A stretch of DNA of 64,000 nt from Maricaulis sp. (GTDB taxonomy: Bacteria; Pseudomonadota; Alphaproteobacteria; Caulobacterales; Maricaulaceae): NCBI RefSeq assembly GCF_017643475.1, contig NZ_JAEPNI010000002.1:682001-746000 (forward strand), read 5' to 3'. The notes under the pieces were generated by a model that was not told the DNA's origin, did not search any database, and saw only the letters and a program-made list of their open reading frames with translations. A program made the translations under genes and the position numbers. Below, in pieces: positions 10,701-18,949 of this stretch (position 1 is its first letter; each line of letters begins with the position of its first letter).

Positions 10701-11221
10701 TTGATGACCTGTTGAGCTATTCCCGCATGGCCAGCCAGCCGCTGCGCCTGGAACGGATCGAGCTCAACGCGATCGTCAGCGAGGTGCGTGAACTGCTCGC
10801 TGGCGCCATCGAGGAGAATTCCGCAGAGCTGGACATAGAGGACTTGCCGGTGGTGCGCGGCGACCCGACCCTGATCAAACAGGCGCTCTACAATCTCGTC
10901 GGCAATGCCATCAAATACCGCCGTGAAGAGACGCCGAAAATCGAAATCCGGTTCGCCCGTTTCGAAGATCGGGTGCGGATTTCTGTCAAGGATAACGGCA
11001 TCGGGCTAGACCCGAAGTTTACCGACAAGATTTTTGCCCCGTTCCAGCGCCTGCACACCCGCTCCGAATACAAGGGGACCGGCATCGGCCTCGCCATCGT
11101 CCGCCAGGCGATCCAGCGACATGGCGGCGAAGTCTGGGTCGAGTCAGAACCGGACAAAGGCTCCACCTTCTACATCGAAATTCCCCGCCCGATCGGCTTC
11201 CAGGGCGTTGATGAGGAATAG
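7793..11221 (+). CDS. Multi-PAS sensor histidine kinase
   Basis: A kinase of about 1142 aa without membrane segments or a receiver domain. A first PAS domain (about residues 9-130) is followed by five PAS/PAC units at a regular spacing of about 130 residues, starting near 137, 266, 395, 525 and 656. Each has an N-cap like AANEGAW and an exit like VTDVTER. A seventh, classic PAS starts near 788. The HisKA motif ASHDLQEPLRKI carries the phospho-His at about 924, followed by N box LVGNAIKYR and G boxes DNGIGLDP and GTGIGLAIV. I preferred ATG 7793 (AAAGG just upstream) to ATG 7691, which has no Shine-Dalgarno. Signals and partner regulator are unknown; no regulator gene is adjacent. Confidence 0.9.
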   Translation: MSAANADLMRALYRHTTSAVIAANLDRELTALNAAAERMFGYAEADILGKKSEVLYADPRDYGRLGLSHYGSNADRLESSKPYLVRYRTRNGRIFDGETVGCPIEDDNGNRIGLLCIITDVTSRLAMQAKLEASDIQLRAALASANEGAFSLNLATGLGSTRGFINEFLGIASADATISLDRWAQVIHEDDRGSFRTAIDKIRSSPGLPLDLTYRAARADGQERWLHTRGKVSEYASDGSAHRITGVISDVTDRQNLELELARREKQLDSAINAGSCGAWEVDARTLQVTPIGEIREMLGIPDEPETIDGRIWLQATHEDERQNVADQLRELADGRTDQLDAVYRLLDSRTDEWRWMHSRGGLIDAPGNRRLASGVLIDITSEIELKQKLAESERRISRAVDAGLHGVWEIDFGRDELEITGRINSVFGLSRATNTHPVEKWLRNVSEHDRDRVRREIDDVSMQGEDARYFSTFRMLTDDGEIVWVDVSGAVSSVDESGRPTHAVGLVTDVTERKSLEHQVESSQRLLRNAMDAANEGAWRLDLKTQVTEVTGVLSRMIGLGDSDALTTYQEWAEGVHPEDRSTADTASLAFMKGERETVDYIVRYNSAADGWVRLHNRGRVTEWDDQGRPTIAVGAMTDITAQFETSELLAERESQVEDAIQTGAISLWRFDRSTNQMWMRGTFSRMFFDDNPEIVIPIEDWMDRVHPDDIPQLEASRERLNEPGNDLAALSYRVHADDGEWMWVRTSGRVVERYPDGSARVTSGVVVDVDEIHKARDLASTERLRFEQVYRSTPAMMHTINADGDMIQVSDYWLSYFGYEREEVIGKKSIDFLDDESRERAIEHMLPELFRTGHQANTPYRFKRKDGRTVDVLLSSFLERGDDGTPLRSFAVMTDVTPLRTAYEQLERSNKELDRFATVASHDLQEPLRKISAFASLIRRRYTDRLDEEGVRSLDFLVDAAQRMQTLIDDLLSYSRMASQPLRLERIELNAIVSEVRELLAGAIEENSAELDIEDLPVVRGDPTLIKQALYNLVGNAIKYRREETPKIEIRFARFEDRVRISVKDNGIGLDPKFTDKIFAPFQRLHTRSEYKGTGIGLAIVRQAIQRHGGEVWVESEPDKGSTFYIEIPRPIGFQGVDEE

Positions 11222-11352
11222 CGGTCCAAGGCACCGCTCCGGAACGCCATCAATGCCACCCCCGATCCCCGCCCTTTAAAAGGACGGAGACCATTGGACA
11301 GCAGTGATGGCGTCGGTGCGCGCAGCAAGGCGCGAGGAAGGTCCCGGAATGC

Positions 11353-12588
11353 CTATTCGAAGCGGAGCGCGTCGATCGGGTTCAGCCGGGACGCCCTCTG
11401 AGCTGGGTAGAGACCAAAGAAAACGCCCACAAACAGTGAAGCTCCGACAGCAACGCCAACAATCAGCGGACTGACGGCGATATCCAGCTGGCCGACATTC
11501 GCATAAACCGAGGTGCCGCCAATGCCAGCGACCAGGCCCAGACCACCTCCGATCAGGCAGAGCACGATGCTCTCGATCAGGAACTGATTGCGGATATCGC
11601 GGCGCTTGGCCCCGACTGCGAGACGCAGGCCGATCTCCCGTGTTCGTTCGGTCACTGAGACCAGCATGATATTCATGATGCCGATCCCCCCCACCAGAAG
11701 CACGATGCCGGCACCCACGGCCAGCAGAAGGCCGAGCTGGTTTTCGGTCTCGTTACGGGCACGGATGAACTCGGCGAGCGACGCAACTGTGAAGTCGTCC
11801 GCGGCACCGGGGGCAATGTCGCGCCGGATCCGAAGCAGGTCCTGGATATCGGCAATGACCCGATCGGTATCCTCACCCGCAGAAACGTCCGCATACATGG
11901 TTTGAACAGGATCGCGGGTTGGGCCCCGGACACCGGCACCCAGGCGACTGCGCGCTGTTTCCAGAGGCATGAAGATCACGTCATCCTGATCTTGTCCCCA
12001 GCTGGTCTCGCCCTTGGCCTCAACAGTGCCGATCACTTCAACGGGCTGACCACTGACACGCAGGGACTGTCCGATCGGACTGGCGCCATCGAAGAGCTCG
12101 TTGACCAGTGTTTGGCCAATAACCGCATAGCGGCGGCCGGATTCGTCCTCCGATGCCGAAAACGCACGCCCCTCGTCAATCACCCATCCCCGGGCGTCAA
12201 AATAGTCTGCGTTGACGCCGGTCACGCTGGTCGTCCAGTTCACACCACCGAAAACAGCGGTGACACTTGTTCGCACTTCACCGGAAACGCCGGACAGCCC
12301 GGCGATCTCATCGCGCACGGCCTGCACATCAAGGTCGGTCAGGGGCGAAGCCGAACCTGCCCCGCCACGTCGCCCACCAAAGATGCTGGAACCGGGTCGG
12401 ATGATCAGGAGATTGGCGCCGAAACTGTCAATCTGCGCCTCAACAGCGCGTTTTGTTCCTTCACTGATCGACACAAGAACAATTACCGAAGCGACTCCGA
12501 TAATTATGCCCAGCATGGCCAGGGCACTGCGCAGGAAGTTAACCCGCAACGCGATGAGCGCCACGCCGATGGATGAGAGCAGGTTCAT
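11353..12588 (-). CDS. MacB-type ABC transporter permease (FtsX/MacB family)
   Basis: A 411-aa permease with the MacB topology. One N-terminal membrane segment (FLRSALAMLGIIIGVASVIVL) is followed by a large periplasmic domain (about residues 45-280) and three C-terminal membrane segments starting at LLLAVGAGIVLLVGGIGIMN. The conserved MacB stretch IMLVSVTERTREIGLRLAVG is present. It couples ATP use in the cytoplasm to periplasmic efflux with a MacA-like adaptor. Its start overlaps the upstream ATPase stop by 4 bp. Here ATPase and permease are separate genes, unlike E. coli MacB. The substrate (lipopeptide, macrolide or similar) cannot be read from the sequence. Confidence 0.93.
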   Translation of the reverse strand: MNLLSSIGVALIALRVNFLRSALAMLGIIIGVASVIVLVSISEGTKRAVEAQIDSFGANLLIIRPGSSIFGGRRGGAGSASPLTDLDVQAVRDEIAGLSGVSGEVRTSVTAVFGGVNWTTSVTGVNADYFDARGWVIDEGRAFSASEDESGRRYAVIGQTLVNELFDGASPIGQSLRVSGQPVEVIGTVEAKGETSWGQDQDDVIFMPLETARSRLGAGVRGPTRDPVQTMYADVSAGEDTDRVIADIQDLLRIRRDIAPGAADDFTVASLAEFIRARNETENQLGLLLAVGAGIVLLVGGIGIMNIMLVSVTERTREIGLRLAVGAKRRDIRNQFLIESIVLCLIGGGLGLVAGIGGTSVYANVGQLDIAVSPLIVGVAVGASLFVGVFFGLYPAQRASRLNPIDALRFE

Positions 12589-13265
12589 GATCGATCCTCC
12601 ACAACAAGTCCGTCACGGAAGACGAGCTGGCGTTTGGCATGGTCCGCGACATCCTGCTCGTGAGTGACCAGAATGATGGTGATACCGTCACGATTGAGCT
12701 GATCGAAAATTCCCATCACCTCTTCCGAAGTCCGACTGTCCAGCGCCCCGGTTGGTTCATCAGCCAGGATGATGGCGGGGTCATTGACCAGCGCCCGCGC
12801 GATCGCAACACGCTGCTGCTGACCACCGGACAATTGCTTGGGGTGGTGGTGGCTTCGATCCGCCAGCCCAACCTGATCGAGACGCGCCAGGGCGCGACGA
12901 TTGCGCTCAGCTGCGGGCACGCCCGCATAGACCAGTGGCAAAGCGACATTTTCCACCGCCGGGGTGCGGGGAAGCAAGTTGAATTGCTGGAAGACAAAGC
13001 CAATCGAGCCTGAGCGAAAATCGGCAAGCTGGTCTGCATTCAATTCGGACAACGCATTGCCCGCGACCCGTAAATGCCCCGAGGTTGGCGTGTCCAGCGC
13101 GCCCAGCAAGTTCATGAAGGTCGACTTGCCGGAACCGGACGCCCCCATCACAGCAACATACTCACCTTGTTCGATCGAGATCGAGACCCCCGCCAAGGCA
13201 TTGATCGTCGTGTCGCCCATCTCATACGTCTTGGTGAGATTGCGGCAGTCAATCAGCGTGCTCAT
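12585..13265 (-). CDS. MacB/LolD-type ABC transporter ATP-binding protein
   Basis: A 226-aa ABC ATPase with Walker A GASGSGKST, signature LSGGQQQRV and Walker B ILADEPTGALD followed by the switch His in LVTHEQDVA. It belongs to the LolD/MacB/FtsE group. It starts at ATG 13265, overlapping the adaptor gene by 4 bp, and its own end overlaps the permease start by 4 bp. The three proteins are therefore probably made in fixed proportion as one exporter. Confidence 0.94.
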   Translation of the reverse strand: MSTLIDCRNLTKTYEMGDTTINALAGVSISIEQGEYVAVMGASGSGKSTFMNLLGALDTPTSGHLRVAGNALSELNADQLADFRSGSIGFVFQQFNLLPRTPAVENVALPLVYAGVPAAERNRRALARLDQVGLADRSHHHPKQLSGGQQQRVAIARALVNDPAIILADEPTGALDSRTSEEVMGIFDQLNRDGITIILVTHEQDVADHAKRQLVFRDGLVVEDRS

Positions 13266-14737
13266 TCGCGCACCTCGCGGGCGCGCACGATAACCGCCTC
13301 GCCCGGCTCCAGATTACCGCCCACGACTTCCGTCTGCTGGCTGTCATTGATACCCAGACGCACGCGGCGCTCTTCGAGGCGGCCTTCGGCGGTCTCGACC
13401 CAGATCGTGCCCGGACGGGTTTCCCGCGCCTGCCGCGCAAGCTCCCGGTACTGCGCCATTTGTTCAGGCGTGAAAATCGACTGCAGCTCGCGATCGATTT
13501 CCTGCTGAACCGCAGCCCGGTCAAATTCCCCACCCGATTGCGCTTGTGCCGCGGCACGGCCGAAAGCTGACCGGAACGCCTGTTGAGCGCGATCCTGCTG
13601 GTCCTGGCTCAAGCCGAGCTGCTCGGCCATCCGGGCCATCTGACCACCCGGACCGCCACGACCGCCACCCTGGCCGCCACGACGAGGGCCACCCGCACCG
13701 GCTTCCGGCAGCGGGTCGGAGCGATCTGCAAGCGCTGGAGATGGCCGAAAACGCAAGGCCGCGTTGGAAACAACCAGGACATCTTGGCGTTCACCGGTGA
13801 CGATATCCATATTGGCCGTCATGCCTGGCAGAAGGCGCTGGCCCGGATTGGCGGCGGAGACCACCACAGTGTAGGTCACGACATTCTGCAAGGCCGTCGG
13901 CGCAAGGCGGATCTGCTCAACCTCGCCACTCATCTGTACACCTGGATAAGCGTCTACCGTGAAGCTGACGGACTGGCCCTCACGGATCTGACCGATATCG
14001 GCCTCGTCGATCTGGGCGTCGACCTGAACCTGGCTCAGATCCTGGGCGATGGTGAACAGCGTTGGTGCGGAAAGGCTCGCCGCGACGGTCTGCCCCTCAT
14101 CCACAGCGCGGTCGACAACAATCCCGTTGATCGGCGCGCGAATGGTGGTGCGATCCAGATCGATCCGGGCGCCTGCCAGCGTGGCGTCACGCTGCTGCAG
14201 AACGGCCTCGGCGTTGGCGATCTGGGCTCGGGCCACGGACAGTTCCGCCTCGGCTGCGTCCAGTGAAGCCTGGGCATTGTCGAGGGCGGCCCGGGAAGCA
14301 TTGCCGCGCTGGGCGAGGGTTTCGATGCGCTGGAAATCCAGACGCGAAGATCGTGTATTCGCCTGCACGCGTTGATAGCTCGCGCGCTGCAATTCCAGCG
14401 AGGCCGCCGCGGTGGCGCGCGACGCTTCTGCCTCACGCACGCGCGTCTCATAAGTTTGCGGATCGAGCTGGGCGATCACCTGGCCTTCCTCGACCGTGTC
14501 GTTGAAATCGACATGAAGTTCAGCCAGCTGACCGGAGAGCTGGGAGCCGACCTCGACAGTCACGAGCGCACGAACAGCGCCGGACGCCGCCACGGAACGG
14601 CGTACATTGCCGGTCTGCGAAGCTGTTGTTTCAATGCGAATTTCGCCAGCGCTTTCCCCACCACGGGTGAAGAACCAGCCACCAACAGCCAGCGCGGCCA
14701 CAACCGCGATTCCGATAATCCACTTCATCTGTGTCAC
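13262..14737 (-). CDS. MacA-like periplasmic adaptor with an inserted Gly-rich/helical domain
   Basis: A 491-aa membrane-fusion protein with an N-terminal anchor (IIGIAVVAALAVGGWFF). The biotinyl-lipoyl half GSQLSGQLAELHVDFNDTV follows, then a long alpha-hairpin (about residues 80-190), the second lipoyl half with TTIRAPINGIVVDR, and a beta-barrel. A block of about 90 residues (roughly 345-438) interrupts the distal part. It is a run of Gly/Arg-Gly-Gly followed by a Gln- and Ala-rich helical stretch with LGLSQDQQDRAQQAF and FTPEQMAQYREL, which looks like Spy/CpxP LTxxQ repeats. After it the adaptor fold resumes at GTIWVETAEG. The GTG start at 14737 has AGGGGA 6 nt upstream. First gene of the three-gene exporter operon. 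Confidence 0.9.
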   Translation of the reverse strand: MTQMKWIIGIAVVAALAVGGWFFTRGGESAGEIRIETTASQTGNVRRSVAASGAVRALVTVEVGSQLSGQLAELHVDFNDTVEEGQVIAQLDPQTYETRVREAEASRATAAASLELQRASYQRVQANTRSSRLDFQRIETLAQRGNASRAALDNAQASLDAAEAELSVARAQIANAEAVLQQRDATLAGARIDLDRTTIRAPINGIVVDRAVDEGQTVAASLSAPTLFTIAQDLSQVQVDAQIDEADIGQIREGQSVSFTVDAYPGVQMSGEVEQIRLAPTALQNVVTYTVVVSAANPGQRLLPGMTANMDIVTGERQDVLVVSNAALRFRPSPALADRSDPLPEAGAGGPRRGGQGGGRGGPGGQMARMAEQLGLSQDQQDRAQQAFRSAFGRAAAQAQSGGEFDRAAVQQEIDRELQSIFTPEQMAQYRELARQARETRPGTIWVETAEGRLEERRVRLGINDSQQTEVVGGNLEPGEAVIVRAREVRE

Positions 14738-14883
14738 TCACATCCCCTAAGCCAGCCCCAAGATGAGCTCGAGTGTTGTACGACGGCCACCGGCAATCCT
14801 GTCGTTTTATTTGCAGTCAGGTTTCTCTGGCCGACAACCCGTCGCCACGGTACATAGGCGGGAAGAGGGGAAAGGCTATACCT

Positions 14884-15189
14884 GTGGAGTTCGAAGACCT
14901 GCTTTCCGCACCCGGCATGGGGGTGTTGATCGATCTTGCACCGATTTTCGGCGGAGGCATGTGGCTCTTGCTGACGCTGATCCTATGGCGTGGCGGTTTC
15001 AACGATCTGTGGGAACAGATGACCCGGCCTCGTTGGACGGGTGCCGACCGGGCCCGTGCCATGGCCATGATCCCTTTGAGGGCACTGATGTTGATCTTTG
15101 CTGCCGGGCTCGCATCACTGGCTACAACAGTCGGGCTGGGCTTCAACTTCGCAGTTCTCATCACGCTGTGGACGCAAATTTTCGGCTAG
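14884..15189 (+). CDS. Small two-segment membrane protein of unknown function
   Basis: About 101 aa. I chose GTG 14884, because an AGGGGAAAGG Shine-Dalgarno lies 8 nt upstream and the longer reading has no Shine-Dalgarno or membrane character. It has hydrophobic segments around IDLAPIFGGGMWLLLTLILW and ALMLIFAAGLASLATTVGLG, separated by a basic loop with MTRPRWTGADRARAM. I do not recognise the family. It is divergent from the MacA-like operon and upstream of the AraC-type regulator on the same strand. Confidence 0.6.
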   Translation: MEFEDLLSAPGMGVLIDLAPIFGGGMWLLLTLILWRGGFNDLWEQMTRPRWTGADRARAMAMIPLRALMLIFAAGLASLATTVGLGFNFAVLITLWTQIFG

Positions 15190-15256
15190 TCACGAACGTC
15201 GTGTCTTGTCGTATCGGTCCGAATTATGGTCATGATCCATTGCTCAAAGGATGGAT

Positions 15257-16288
15257 ATGACCCTTTCCCAGCTCGACATCATCCAGCTTCTGGCAGGTTA
15301 TCACAGCTTGCTGCTCTGCCTGGCCCTGGCCATGCGCAGACGCCTGCGCGGGCTGATGGTGCTGGCAGGCACATTCGGCCTTCACATGCTGACCAATCTG
15401 GGTGTCAGCGAAGGGTTTCTCGGGCCCGAACTCGACATCACCAGCGCCTTCGGGCTGGTCTATGGCCCGGCCTTCTATTTCTTCGTGCTGGGCATTGTGG
15501 AACAGGACCGGCGCTTCGATCTGCGTGACCTGGTCCACCTGGTGCCAGCCCTGATCATCGCCGCCTGGCAGCCTGCACTGCCTGTTCCCTATGTTTTTGG
15601 CCTGCCCAGCCTGGCAATCTACATCGCCCTCGCCTGCCGCCTCCTGCTGCGCCATGGTCGACAAAGTCCGCAATTCCGCTCCGACAGCGCTGCGATCAGC
15701 CTTGGCTGGGTGCTGCAGGCGCTCATTGCCTTCGCCGCTCTCGCCGCGCTGGACATTCTGCGTGAAGTCGCACGCCTGGCCGATCTGGGTCTTTCCGATG
15801 ATCTCGCACTCAGCCTCGTCATCACCTCGGTCACCACCTTGATGACCGCCATGTTCGTTCGGGCGCGGGCACATGACGATCTCAGCGGCGCCCTGCCCGT
15901 GCTCGACATCGAGCCCCGTGCGGAAGAGCCCGAGAGCACGGATTTCGGACCGGTTTTCCAGCGCATCAACACCCTCCTCGTCGGGGAGGAACTCTGGCGC
16001 GAACCCCGCCTCAGCCTCGCCGAGATCGCCAGCAAGCTACGCATCAGTCAGCGGGACGCTTCACGCGCCATAAACCTGCACGGCGGCCAGAGCTTCTCGC
16101 GTTACGTCAATCGCTTCCGGGTCGCGGAAGTCGACCGCCTGATGGCGGATCCGGACAATGATCGCCGAACAGTCATCGAGCTCGCCTACGAGGCGGGTTT
16201 CAACTCCAAGTCCGCCTTCAATCGCATCTATCGCGAGGAGACCGGACAGACCCCGACCCAAGCCTTCCAGGGCCATAAATCCGGCTAA
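15257..16288 (+). CDS. AraC-family transcriptional regulator with N-terminal membrane domain
   Basis: About 343 aa. The first 210 or so residues are a run of hydrophobic segments (LLAGYHSLLLCLALAM, LVYGPAFYFFVLGIV, LVHLVPALIIAAW and others) resembling the seven-segment sensor half of membrane-bound AraC proteins. The C-terminal 100 residues are a two-helix-turn-helix AraC domain, with LSLAEIASKLRISQRDASRAIN and FNSKSAFNRIYREETGQTP. It probably senses an envelope or extracellular signal and acts directly on DNA. ATG 15257 fits AAAGG upstream better than ATG 15251. Two 21-bp direct repeats lie just downstream, before the next gene (separate entry). Confidence 0.88.
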   Translation: MTLSQLDIIQLLAGYHSLLLCLALAMRRRLRGLMVLAGTFGLHMLTNLGVSEGFLGPELDITSAFGLVYGPAFYFFVLGIVEQDRRFDLRDLVHLVPALIIAAWQPALPVPYVFGLPSLAIYIALACRLLLRHGRQSPQFRSDSAAISLGWVLQALIAFAALAALDILREVARLADLGLSDDLALSLVITSVTTLMTAMFVRARAHDDLSGALPVLDIEPRAEEPESTDFGPVFQRINTLLVGEELWREPRLSLAEIASKLRISQRDASRAINLHGGQSFSRYVNRFRVAEVDRLMADPDNDRRTVIELAYEAGFNSKSAFNRIYREETGQTPTQAFQGHKSG

Positions 16289-16293
16289 TCTGT

Positions 16294-16336
16294 CCTGAAA
16301 CAGGTTTCGGGACGCCCTGAAACAGGATCCGGGACG
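16294..16336 (+). promoter_or_regulatory. Candidate AraC-type operator: two 21-bp direct repeats, 22-bp period
   Basis: CCTGAAACAGGTTTCGGGACG at 16294-16314 recurs at 16316-16336 with two changes, TTT becoming ATC. Each copy contains CCTG-AAA-CAGG and CGGGACG. Same-face direct repeats two helical turns apart are the usual AraC-family site. They lie between the membrane AraC regulator and the secreted-protein gene starting at 16395, so they probably control the latter. Binding by this particular regulator is inference. Confidence 0.55.
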
Positions 16337-16394
16337 ACGCCATGGCAAGAACGCGCTTCAAACCGGGCAACGCTTCAACAACGGAGATTGCCCA

Positions 16395-16886
16395 ATGCGT
16401 ACCCTTCTTGCCGCCGCCCTCATTGCCACCTCTGCCTGCTCCACGGCGACGGCCAGCGATCTGACACTCGATAACAGCATCCGGTTCGACGCCAGCCTGG
16501 ACGAATTGCGCCCGGTGTTCGACACGCGCTGCGCTTCCTGGGAGGCGGTCACGCTCGACCCGGCAGAGCTGCCAATCGCGCAGACCTCCCACGTCCAGGT
16601 CAATTGCCAGGGTTTCGAGCATGCAGGCGGTTCACGCCTCGCCGAGTTCGTTTTTGCCGATGACAGCATGGCCTTCGTCTGGGTTCTCATCGAACAGGAC
16701 GAGCTGGACGGCTTTGCTGCCGACCTGCGCGGCATCTACGGCGAGCCGACCCATGACACCGCCATGTTCACCGCCTTTGCCGCCGACAATGCGGCCCTGC
16801 GCCGGGACATTCCGGAGTTCCTCTTCTATTCCGAAACCATCGCACCTATGTATCGCGGCTGGTTCGACCAGATGGCCGCGCAATAA
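16395..16886 (+). CDS. Secreted protein of unknown function
   Basis: 163 aa with a Sec signal peptide (MRTLLAAALIATSACSTATA, cleavage near ATA-SD). The mature part is acidic, with two cysteines (residues near 44 and 62, in DTRCASWE and VNCQGFE) that could form a disulfide. The start ATG 16395 has GGAG about 9 nt upstream. No family recognised. It follows the direct repeats described above and is the likely target of the AraC-type regulator. Confidence 0.7.
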   Translation: MRTLLAAALIATSACSTATASDLTLDNSIRFDASLDELRPVFDTRCASWEAVTLDPAELPIAQTSHVQVNCQGFEHAGGSRLAEFVFADDSMAFVWVLIEQDELDGFAADLRGIYGEPTHDTAMFTAFAADNAALRRDIPEFLFYSETIAPMYRGWFDQMAAQ

Positions 16887-16981
16887 CCCCGGTGGAGTTC
16901 CCGCCCGGCTATTGACGTTCGCCAGCTGGTCCGCATCTTGGATCATATTGGCCGACAAGACCTGGGCGGGGGCTCCTCTCA

Positions 16982-18949
16982 ATGACCGACTTCCTTCTGC
17001 TGGCATTTACATTTCTGATCGCCGGCGTCATCGCGGTGCCTATTGCCACCCGTCTGGGACTGGGTTCCGTCCTCGGTTATCTGATCGCGGGTATCGCGAT
17101 ATCGCCGCTTCTGGGCTTGCTGGGCGTCGATGTGGTCTCGATCCAGCACTTTGCCGAATTCGGCGTGGTCATGATGCTCTTCCTTGTCGGTCTGGAGCTG
17201 GAGCCGAAACTGCTGTGGGAGATGCGCGCCCGGCTGCTAGGCCTGGGCGGTCTGCAGGTCGCGGGCACAACCGCCGCCATCACCGGTATCGCCATGGCCT
17301 TCGGCCAACCCTGGCAATTTGCCCTGGCCATCGGTCTCATCCTTGCCCTCTCCTCGACCGCAATCGTCCTGCAGACCCTGAATGAAAAGGGACTGATGAA
17401 ATCTGATGGCGGCCAGTCCGGCTTCTCCGTCCTCCTGTTCCAGGACATCGCCGTTATCCCGATGCTCGCCTTCATCCCGTTGCTGGCGGTGCCGGACCTG
17501 ATGGCGCAGTTCGCCGCCGATGCCGCCCATGCCGCCACCGAGGTCGGCCATTATGGTGACGCGGGCCACGGCGATGATGCCCATCATGATGACGGGGATC
17601 ACGGTTCCTCCCTCAGCCTGGTCGCGCACCTGCCCGGATGGCAAGCCGCGCTTGTCACGCTGGGCGCCGTGGCGTTCGTGGTGTTCGCCGGTGGCTTCCT
17701 GACCCGGCCGCTCTTCCGGTTCATCGCCCGCTCGCAAATGCGCGAACTGTTCACCGCCGCCGCCCTGATGATGGTGATCGGCATCGCGCTGCTGATGAGC
17801 CTGGTCGGGCTTTCACCGGCCCTGGGCACCTTCATCGCCGGTGTCGTCCTCGCCAACAGCGAATACCGCCACGAGCTGGAATCGGACATCGATCCCTTCC
17901 GCGGCCTCCTGCTGGGCCTGTTCTTTATGACCGTCGGTGCCAGCATCAATTTCGCCCTGCTCTCGGCAGAATGGCAGATGATCATCGGCGCCGTGCTTGG
18001 CCTGATCCTGCTCAAGGCGGCCGTACTCTATATCCTGGGCAAGATTTTCGGCCTGAAGGGCTCCAATCTCTGGCTGCTCACCCTCGGCCTAGCCCAGGCC
18101 GGCGAGTTCGGTTTTGTCCTGCTCTCCTTCACGGCCAGCGCGGACGTCCTTCCGGCGGCGATCACCGACCGCCTGTCCCTGGTCGTCGCCATCTCCATGT
18201 TGCTGACGCCGCTGCTCTTCATCATCCACGAGCGCCTGATCTCACCGAAATTCTCCGCTGACCAGGCTGCTGAAAGTGACGAGATCGACGAGGACAACAA
18301 GATCATCATCGCCGGCCATGGCCGCGTGGGCGGCCTCATCAGCCGCATGCTCAGCGCCGCCGGTTTCAACGCCACGGTTGTAGACTATTCCGCGGCCCAG
18401 CTGGACATGCTGCGCATGTTCGGGATCAAGGTTTATTATGGTGATGCGACCCGGCCGGACCTGTTGGCCGCGGCCGGAATCGCCGAGGCGAAACTCTTTG
18501 TCATCGCCATCGATGATCAGGACAAGATCACCAATCTCGTTCGCTATGTGAAACGGCATCATCCCAACGTCCACATCATGGCGCGCGCAAAAAATCGCCA
18601 CCATGTCTACGAGCTCTACGAAGCGGGCTGCCGCGACATTATCCGCAGCTACTATGACAGTTCGATCCGCATGGGCCGATCAGCCTTTGAGGCACTGGGT
18701 ATTGATCACGAACACGCAGTTGCGATGGCCCAGGCGTTTGATGAAAGCGATCGCGCCTCGATGATCACGCTGGCCGAATTCTACGACAGCTCCATCCCGG
18801 CCACCCAGAACGAGGCCTATATCAACGCGGTCAAGGAAATCTCCGGTCCCCGCGAAGAGGAGCTCCGCGCGAAGATGGATGCGATCCGTGCAGCCTGTGA
18901 AGGCGTGGACTGCGAAGACGGGGGAGAGGACAAAGAAACGTCAGGGTAG
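16982..18949 (+). CDS. Kef-type monovalent cation:proton antiporter with RCK (TrkA-N) domain
   Basis: 655 aa. The N-terminal 400 or so residues hold the CPA2 antiporter fold, with 12-13 membrane segments and motifs such as GLELEPKLLWEMR, LALSSTAIVLQTLNEKG and FLFFMTVG-type helices. A His/Asp-rich cytoplasmic or periplasmic loop sits near residues 180-205 (HYGDAGHGDDAHHDDGDHG), which could bind metal. The C-terminal RCK domain starts near 437 with the Rossmann motif IIAGHGRVGGLISRML. Known members (KefB/KefC) exchange K+ for H+ and are gated by glutathione adducts. The quinone reductase nearby is a MdaB/KefG-like flavoprotein, but it is not in this transcript. Confidence 0.92.
   Translation: MTDFLLLAFTFLIAGVIAVPIATRLGLGSVLGYLIAGIAISPLLGLLGVDVVSIQHFAEFGVVMMLFLVGLELEPKLLWEMRARLLGLGGLQVAGTTAAITGIAMAFGQPWQFALAIGLILALSSTAIVLQTLNEKGLMKSDGGQSGFSVLLFQDIAVIPMLAFIPLLAVPDLMAQFAADAAHAATEVGHYGDAGHGDDAHHDDGDHGSSLSLVAHLPGWQAALVTLGAVAFVVFAGGFLTRPLFRFIARSQMRELFTAAALMMVIGIALLMSLVGLSPALGTFIAGVVLANSEYRHELESDIDPFRGLLLGLFFMTVGASINFALLSAEWQMIIGAVLGLILLKAAVLYILGKIFGLKGSNLWLLTLGLAQAGEFGFVLLSFTASADVLPAAITDRLSLVVAISMLLTPLLFIIHERLISPKFSADQAAESDEIDEDNKIIIAGHGRVGGLISRMLSAAGFNATVVDYSAAQLDMLRMFGIKVYYGDATRPDLLAAAGIAEAKLFVIAIDDQDKITNLVRYVKRHHPNVHIMARAKNRHHVYELYEAGCRDIIRSYYDSSIRMGRSAFEALGIDHEHAVAMAQAFDESDRASMITLAEFYDSSIPATQNEAYINAVKEISGPREEELRAKMDAIRAACEGVDCEDGGEDKETSG

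Noticed and set aside
11269-11287. Terminator between the PAS kinase and the MacB-type genes
   Set aside because: The near-palindrome CCGCCCTTTAAAAGGACGG has no loop and no U-run, so it is too weak to call.
16294-16336. CRISPR-like direct repeats
   Set aside because: Only two copies with one base between them, and no spacers or cas genes.
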